The position numbers were made by a program, and so were the translations under genes. DNA of 10,250 bases from Kiloniellales bacterium (GTDB lineage Bacteria > Pseudomonadota > Alphaproteobacteria > Kiloniellales > JAKSBE01), in NCBI GenBank assembly GCA_030067055.1, contig JASJAL010000132.1, forward strand, positions 1 through 10,250, given 5' to 3'. The notes below the pieces were generated by a model. It was given only the letters and a program-made list of their open reading frames with translations, had not been told where the DNA came from and made no database searches. Positions 6,287 to 10,250 of this stretch are shown here, piece after piece. How positions within the stretch are numbered: position 1 is the stretch's first letter; each line of letters starts with the position of its first letter.

Positions 6287-7668
6287 TGAGCTAGAAAGGC
6301 CAGGATATCCCGTTCCAGCAACGGCCACACCGGATCGTTCTCCGTTACGACGTGATTGACGCTATCGTAGGCGATGAAGCGCGATGCCGGCAGACCAGCG
6401 GCTAGCTTGCGGCCCTGTGCTATTGGCTGCATTCGATCGCCGCGACAATGGCAAACAAGGCAAGGCGCAGAGACTTTTGACAAGAGCTCGGTAATGTCGA
6501 GATGGTCCACGACTTGACGGAAACGGCCAATATTGTCCGGCGAGATCATGTCATGCATATCTTCGGCGAACCGACGCCGCTCTTCCTCGCTGGCGCCGGG
6601 AACAATAATTTGTGCCAGCAAGTCCCGCAGCGATGGATAGTCGTCGTCCCAGCCTGCTGTCATCATCGCCTTAAAGGCCTCGGCGAGTTCGCGATCCTTC
6701 CTCGAGCCGCGCTTCGCACGACCGACCGGAAATCCACCGATCATGACCATGGTAGAGACCCGCCTTGGTTGGCGTGCTGCAAACGCAGCGCCAATGGCAC
6801 AACCCTGCGAAATAGCAAGAATGGGTGCCCGCTCCACCTCCGATGCGTCGAACACGCGTTCCAAATCGTCCACAAACCGATCGAAGGAAATGTCTGCCAC
6901 CTCCCAATCGGACAGGCCGTTGCCGCGTGCATCGAAGCGAACCAAGCGATATCGCTCAGCAATTGAGTTGGTAATCGGCGCTAGCCCAGGATGGCGCCAG
7001 TCCAGCTCCAAGTGACCAATCCAATTGGGCGCCTTAACAACCGTCGGGCCAGCACCATTTACGGTCCAAGCGAGGCGAACATTGTCCTCGGTCCTACAGA
7101 AACGGATCTCTTGAGCGTCAGCCAGAGACGCACGGTGCGCTTCTACTTCTGGGTCGGTGAAGTCGACCGAAAGTACTTCTATCGGTTGAGCAATTCCTTT
7201 GAAACTGTGTGCGCCTTCGCGTCTGAGCCGCACAGGAAGATTGCTGCCCGCCAGATCGCAAAATATCCGCGAGGCAAGGATACCACCAGGTTGAGCCGCC
7301 GCTTGCAGACGGGAAGCAATGTTGATGCCATCGCCGAAGATGTCGTCACCCTCGACAACGACGTCACCGGCATGTAGCCCGGCGCGCAGGATGATTGGCT
7401 CTGGGGAGCGGTAAGGCGAATCGGGCCGCCGCAGCTCCTGTTGTATCTGCACAGCGCACCGAAGTGCCTGAGTGGCCGCAGAGAATTCTATCAATGCGCC
7501 GTCACCCAGAAGCTTGACCACCCGGCCCTCAGCAGCCGCGACAGCGGGAGTTACGACGGACCGAAAGATCGCATTCAGTGCTGCAAGGACGCTCGCAGAA
7601 TCCTCCTGCATCATGCGGCTGTAGCCGACGACGTCGACCGCCAGGATCGCGGAAAGTCTTTGCTTCAT
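6277..7668 (-). CDS. Class III adenylate/guanylate cyclase fused to alpha/beta hydrolase
   Basis: This 463-residue soluble protein has no membrane segment. Residues 1-170 form a class III nucleotide cyclase domain: metal-binding Asp12 (AVDVVGYS) and Asp56 (KLLGDG), putative adenine-selecting Lys52 and Asp109 (DIFGDGINIASRL), and transition-state residues Asn116 and Arg120. All six canonical positions are filled, so cAMP synthesis is predicted. Residues about 187-460 form an alpha/beta hydrolase with RFDARGNGLSDW (244-255), nucleophile Ser287 in AISQG, Asp411 in CRGDRMQP and His439 in SVNHVV, an intact triad. This hydrolase type is known fused to various signalling modules. The start at ATG 7668 is chosen for its GGGAG ribosome binding site and because homology begins there; the frame stays open upstream to 8031 without family resemblance. 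Base composition is visibly less GC-rich than in the transporter operon. It converges on that operon and is divergent from the lipoprotein gene. The hydrolase substrate is unknown; it may be catalytic or a ligand sensor. Confidence 0.93.
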   Translation of the reverse strand: MKQRLSAILAVDVVGYSRMMQEDSASVLAALNAIFRSVVTPAVAAAEGRVVKLLGDGALIEFSAATQALRCAVQIQQELRRPDSPYRSPEPIILRAGLHAGDVVVEGDDIFGDGINIASRLQAAAQPGGILASRIFCDLAGSNLPVRLRREGAHSFKGIAQPIEVLSVDFTDPEVEAHRASLADAQEIRFCRTEDNVRLAWTVNGAGPTVVKAPNWIGHLELDWRHPGLAPITNSIAERYRLVRFDARGNGLSDWEVADISFDRFVDDLERVFDASEVERAPILAISQGCAIGAAFAARQPRRVSTMVMIGGFPVGRAKRGSRKDRELAEAFKAMMTAGWDDDYPSLRDLLAQIIVPGASEEERRRFAEDMHDMISPDNIGRFRQVVDHLDITELLSKVSAPCLVCHCRGDRMQPIAQGRKLAAGLPASRFIAYDSVNHVVTENDPVWPLLERDILAFLAQHT

Positions 7669-8067
7669 CGCGTTCTCCCGTATCAGGGAGGTTGGCTTCC
7701 TAGACTTTGATGTTACAGCTATATCGCAAAAGACAGTACCACACGTTGGCAACTGCGATTGGGAGCGCGAGCATCCAATACTCTCATTATCCTGGCTGCC
7801 TTTAAGTCCGAACAGGGTCACTTTTCTCCGTGACCGACCGTCGTCACACACGTCCGGGAACTGTAGAGTAGCGGTCCTTTCTCGCCCCGCGGGCTGAAGC
7901 CGGAACCAGGCTCGACTCCTCGTGAACATGGCCTGAACGGAAGCCTTTCGGCATCTGTGTCTCTTGAGGCGGAGCAGTGAGCGGGGTCTACGCTTGCTGT
8001 AGCGAGTTTGCGGCCCCTTGATCCAGATCACGAGGCGTCCCCATCGCCCGCGCTACCTAAGCTGGTC
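7669..8067. other. Divergent intergenic region between cyclase-hydrolase and lipoprotein genes
   Basis: This 399-base region should carry promoters for both flanking genes. Just upstream of the cyclase gene (7701-7740) it is A/T-richer, with a TATAGC hexamer on the minus strand (about 7717-7722) but no good -35 partner. A 6-base dyad lies at 7816-7835 (listed separately). On the minus strand the cyclase frame stays open through most of it, but the translation is rich in Arg and Ser and lacks domain features, so I treat it as untranslated. No other gene is supported. Confidence 0.5.
7816..7835. promoter_or_regulatory. Inverted repeat GGTCAC-N8-GTGACC, possible operator
   Basis: A perfect 6-base dyad with an 8-base T/C-rich centre lies about 150 bases before the cyclase gene and 230 before the lipoprotein gene. 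The size suits a dimeric regulator site or a small hairpin. There is no supporting evidence beyond the symmetry, and a dyad of this length can arise by chance. Confidence 0.25.
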
Positions 8068-9495
8068 ATGCGAATTATGGGAATCGTTGCGGGCCTTCTA
8101 TCATGCCTCCTGGTCGGCGCATGTGTGCCGGTCCCTGTGCCCGGAAAGGATCCGCCGGACCATGCGGGCCTGAAGGAAAGGGCCTCGAGGCCGGAGATCG
8201 AGATCGAACTCGGGACTCCCAAGGCGTGCCACGCTCTGGACGAGGAGTGGGAGCTCTGCACCTACAGATACCGCCACGGCGCTCTGGTCTGGAGCTGGAT
8301 CGGTTTGGCGCCGCCCTACATACCCTTGTTCGACCCGACGGTCTGGGAAGCCCAAAAGAGCGGCGAAGTGTTTCTCATCTATGATGGACAAGGGAAGCTG
8401 GTAGAGATTTTCGTCTCTGAGAAAACGGCTGAACACTACGCAAGCTTACGGTTTAGGGCCAAGGCGGGGGATCCTGAGGCCCAGTATGAAACTTCCTTTA
8501 GCGCGACGAAGCCAGCGCAGATCTATCGCTGGCTCTGTCTTTCCGCGAGCCAGGGGTTCGCAAAGGCCTCGGCTGAGCTCGGCCGCATCCGTCGCGACGG
8601 GACTCGAGGCCTGCGTCGGGACTTGGAACATTCTCTGAACTGGTGGCGCCTGGCGGAACAGCAGGGCTACCCCGGGGCGCCCCGTTACCGATCTGAGATC
8701 GCCATCTTCCTACCTCCGGAACAGATCGCAGAGGCACGGCGCATCGCCGCCGTCTGGCCGCCCGGCGACTGCGAAGCGGATGTGGCGTGGCTGTCGGAGA
8801 CGTCGGCGAGCGACGACACGCTCGCGGCTTCAAAGCGATCGCACATTCGGACCCGGGAAATGGCAATTCGGGGAGAAAAGGGGGCGCAATGGCGTCTCGG
8901 TGCCGCCTATCAGGACGGGGAGGTTGTGGAGGAGGACCACGAGCGAGCGTACTTCTGGTACAGCCTGGCCGAACGTCAGTGCCACCCCGAGGCCGCTGCG
9001 CGCCTCGAGCAGGTGAGCGTCGAGCTTCGCGCGGACGACCGGGCAAGGCTGGATCGTGCAGTTGAAAAGTGGGGGCCAGGCCAATGCCGTATTGTGGCCG
9101 AACAGGAAACCGGCCCGGTCAAGGATAGCCCGACTTCCCCGGTTCTTGACCCGGAACCCTACTGGCTCGCCTACGTCAACAAGGGCTTGCCTGACGTCGA
9201 CAGGCTGGCGGCCTTGTGCGTGGCGGCCGACCAGGGGCATCAAGTCGCCCGCTTGGAGATCGCCAGAAAGTACTGGTTCGGGGTTGAGCCCTTCCCCGAG
9301 GACCGTGCGATGGCGCACATGTGGCAGATCGTCGCCGCGCGGGGTGCCGGCACCTTCGCCAAAAACCAGATGCACTTGCACGCCAATAGGCTGAGCGAAA
9401 TCGAACTCCGAGAAGCCACGGTCTTGGCAGAGGCCTGGAAACCGGGCTTCTGCCGTCTCCAGCTTCAGCAGCTGACAGGCGGCTTGACCAACTGA
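8068..9495 (+). CDS. Lipoprotein with BamE/SmpA-like N-terminal region and Sel1-like repeats
   Basis: This 475-residue predicted lipoprotein begins with a short signal peptide (MRIMGIVAGLLSCLLVGAC) and lipobox LVGAC, giving lipidated Cys19. Val at +2 favours the outer membrane. Residues about 36-118 resemble the BamE/SmpA-type fold: SRPEIEIELGTPKAC, an aromatic strand YRYRHG, and FLIYDGQGKLVEIFV. From about 125 onward come Sel1-like helical repeats: AGDPEAQY, ASQGFAKASAELG, WRLAEQQGYPGA, GEKGAQWRLGAAYQDG, WYSLAERQCHPEA, ADQGHQVARLEIA. Three repeat blocks each end in W-x-P-G-x-C (230-235, 335-340, 457-462). Apart from signal-peptide Cys13 and lipidated Cys19 there are eight cysteines, enough for four disulfides. 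The ATG at 8068 is chosen because it places the signal peptide at the terminus; the Shine-Dalgarno sequence is weak, and the frame can be extended to a TTG at 8008. Sel1 proteins usually scaffold other proteins; no specific partner is evident. It appears to be a single-gene unit. Confidence 0.82.
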   Translation: MRIMGIVAGLLSCLLVGACVPVPVPGKDPPDHAGLKERASRPEIEIELGTPKACHALDEEWELCTYRYRHGALVWSWIGLAPPYIPLFDPTVWEAQKSGEVFLIYDGQGKLVEIFVSEKTAEHYASLRFRAKAGDPEAQYETSFSATKPAQIYRWLCLSASQGFAKASAELGRIRRDGTRGLRRDLEHSLNWWRLAEQQGYPGAPRYRSEIAIFLPPEQIAEARRIAAVWPPGDCEADVAWLSETSASDDTLAASKRSHIRTREMAIRGEKGAQWRLGAAYQDGEVVEEDHERAYFWYSLAERQCHPEAAARLEQVSVELRADDRARLDRAVEKWGPGQCRIVAEQETGPVKDSPTSPVLDPEPYWLAYVNKGLPDVDRLAALCVAADQGHQVARLEIARKYWFGVEPFPEDRAMAHMWQIVAARGAGTFAKNQMHLHANRLSEIELREATVLAEAWKPGFCRLQLQQLTGGLTN

Positions 9496-9522
9496 GTCCT
9501 TGATGTCGTTTCTGGGTCAAGC
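9482..9522 (+). terminator. Inverted repeat spanning the stop of the lipoprotein gene
   Basis: Perfect 8-base arms, GCTTGACC (9482-9489) and GGTCAAGC (9515-9522), enclose 25 bases that include the TGA stop at 9493-9495. A small GGGT/ACCC hairpin follows at 9524-9534. There is no T-tract and the loop is long, so this is at best a weak transcript-end structure. Confidence 0.25.
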
Positions 9523-9749
9523 GGGGTCTAACCCACTTCGCACTGCCTTGGCGCCCGTCCGAGCAACAGCGGGCTTTGCCGCAGTCGATCTGGGAGTTCC
9601 GGGCTCGGAGGGTTCCAGAACTTGGCAGTCCCGTCGGGGGCGAGCCTTTTCCGCCTCAAGGGGGAAAGTTGTCGATCCAGGCTGCAGTTTGCTGAACGCG
9701 GGGACCACGTTCTGGCCCGCGCATGTTGGCCCAGGAGTTCCTATTCGAA
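9496..9749. other. Convergent spacer between lipoprotein and methyltransferase-like genes
   Basis: This 254-base stretch separates two converging genes. A 7-base stem with one G-T pair (CTTTTCC at 9646-9652, GGGAAAG at 9662-9668) is the clearest structure besides the dyad across the lipoprotein stop codon. Reading frames here belong to longer antisense shadows and I see no gene. Confidence 0.5.
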
Positions 9750-10250
9750 CTAATGGCGCAACAGCCAGCGCGGCGTCTGGTTCTTGTAAGCCTCGTACTG
9801 AGCGCCGAAGCGCTCCAGCAGCAAGCCTTCCTCCACGCCCACCTGCGCCGTCACCGCCCATGTGCCGGCGGCCAGGCACACCAGCGTGAACAGCGATGGC
9901 AGGGCCAGGAACAGCCCGAGCTGAGCCACGACGACGCACAGCATCATCGGATTGCGCGAAACCCCGAAGGGACCCTTGGTGATCAGACGGGTACGTTCCT
10001 CGGCTCGCGTGCCGGATCGCCAATCCTCGCCCATGTAGCCGTGAATCGCGACGACGACCGCGAACCCAGAGAGCAAGAGGACGTTGCCAAGGATGAGCAC
10101 GAGAGGATGCCATAAGGCATCGAAGGTGAGTAAGTACCGGTCGATCCCGGGCCACACGAGGCGGGCAACGCAGACCAGCAGGATCAGTACGCGAAACACC
10201 CGAAAGGTGAAATGAGTTGCCCAGTGCAGGGTCCCGGGATGACCGGCGAA
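9750..10250 (-). CDS. Isoprenylcysteine carboxyl methyltransferase-like membrane protein, N-terminus outside window
   Basis: The reading frame is open to the window edge, giving 166 residues here. An internal GTG at 10199 would give 149 residues but has no ribosome binding site, so the real start probably lies outside. Hydrophobic segments occur around VLILLVCVARLVWPG, PLVLILGNVLLLSGFAVVVAIHGY and MLCVVVAQLGLFLALPSLFTLVCLAAG. The conserved C-terminal region of the ICMT/PEMT-like family is clear: TKGPFGVSRNPMM, then an EEGLLLERFGAQYEAYKN stretch and TPRW, ending LLRH. In the core motif the usual RHP or RNPxY reads RNPMM, so the usual Tyr is Met. Such proteins are integral membrane S-adenosylmethionine-dependent methyltransferases; bacterial members mostly have unknown substrates. 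It converges on the lipoprotein gene. Confidence 0.85.
   Translation of the reverse strand, partial: FAGHPGTLHWATHFTFRVFRVLILLVCVARLVWPGIDRYLLTFDALWHPLVLILGNVLLLSGFAVVVAIHGYMGEDWRSGTRAEERTRLITKGPFGVSRNPMMLCVVVAQLGLFLALPSLFTLVCLAAGTWAVTAQVGVEEGLLLERFGAQYEAYKNQTPRWLLRH

Noticed and set aside
5948..6328. Short minus-strand frames in the convergent spacer as possible small genes or gene remnants
   Set aside because: No recognisable motif, start context or similarity that I can support; one overlaps the end of the cyclase-hydrolase gene.
6502..7710. Plus-strand frames (6502-6966, 6991-7377, 7441-7710) opposite the cyclase-hydrolase
   Set aside because: They are antisense to a gene with complete cyclase and hydrolase motifs, and have no features of their own.
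7981..9530. GCGGGGTCTA present at 7981-7990 and 9521-9530, flanking the lipoprotein gene
   Set aside because: A single 10-base match is expected many times by chance in a GC-rich 10 kb sequence. There are no longer flanking matches, target duplications or transposase.
9517..10155. 212-codon minus-strand frame overlapping the methyltransferase-like gene
   Set aside because: Its translation is Arg/Gly/Ala-rich without motifs, while the overlapping frame (9750 to the edge) shows membrane segments and conserved ICMT-family motifs.

Overview
The window is GC-rich and tightly packed. It has two marks of a Gram-negative bacterium: a lipoprotein with a non-Asp +2 residue, and a PotD-type periplasmic binding protein. 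A GMC oxidoreductase beside a Pot-type transporter, plus a class III cyclase fused to a hydrolase, suggests an alphaproteobacterium, perhaps in the Rhodospirillales or a related order. That placement is inference from gene content and style; no phylogenetic marker gene is present.

Layout. 1-1601 (minus) is most of a GMC-family FAD oxidoreductase, cut at its C-terminus by the window edge. A 313-base divergent spacer separates it from a plus-strand operon at 1915-5947. The operon order is periplasmic binding protein, ABC ATPase, permease, permease, that is PotD-PotA-PotB-PotC-like, with 7- and 5-base gaps between the last three genes. A GC-rich stem-loop lies between the binding-protein gene and the ATPase gene. 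The operon converges on a minus-strand gene (6277-7668) encoding an N-terminal class III nucleotide cyclase domain joined to a C-terminal alpha/beta hydrolase. A 399-base spacer follows, then a plus-strand lipoprotein gene (8068-9495) with a BamE/SmpA-like N-terminal region and Sel1-type repeats. Last comes a minus-strand isoprenylcysteine methyltransferase-like membrane protein (9750 to the window edge), whose N-terminus lies outside.

How the genes fit together. The transporter is a complete importer on paper. The divergent GMC enzyme may oxidise the imported compound (inference). The ligand is uncertain: the binding protein keeps the Trp and Trp-x-Asp positions of polyamine binders, but appears to have lost two acidic residues that hold the amine in E. 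coli PotD. The cyclase-hydrolase looks catalytically intact in both halves and could be a ligand-sensing cAMP generator. The lipoprotein and the methyltransferase-like gene show no obvious link to the rest. I found no mobile element, CRISPR array, tRNA or rRNA. Several very long antisense reading frames over the GC-rich genes are coding shadows.
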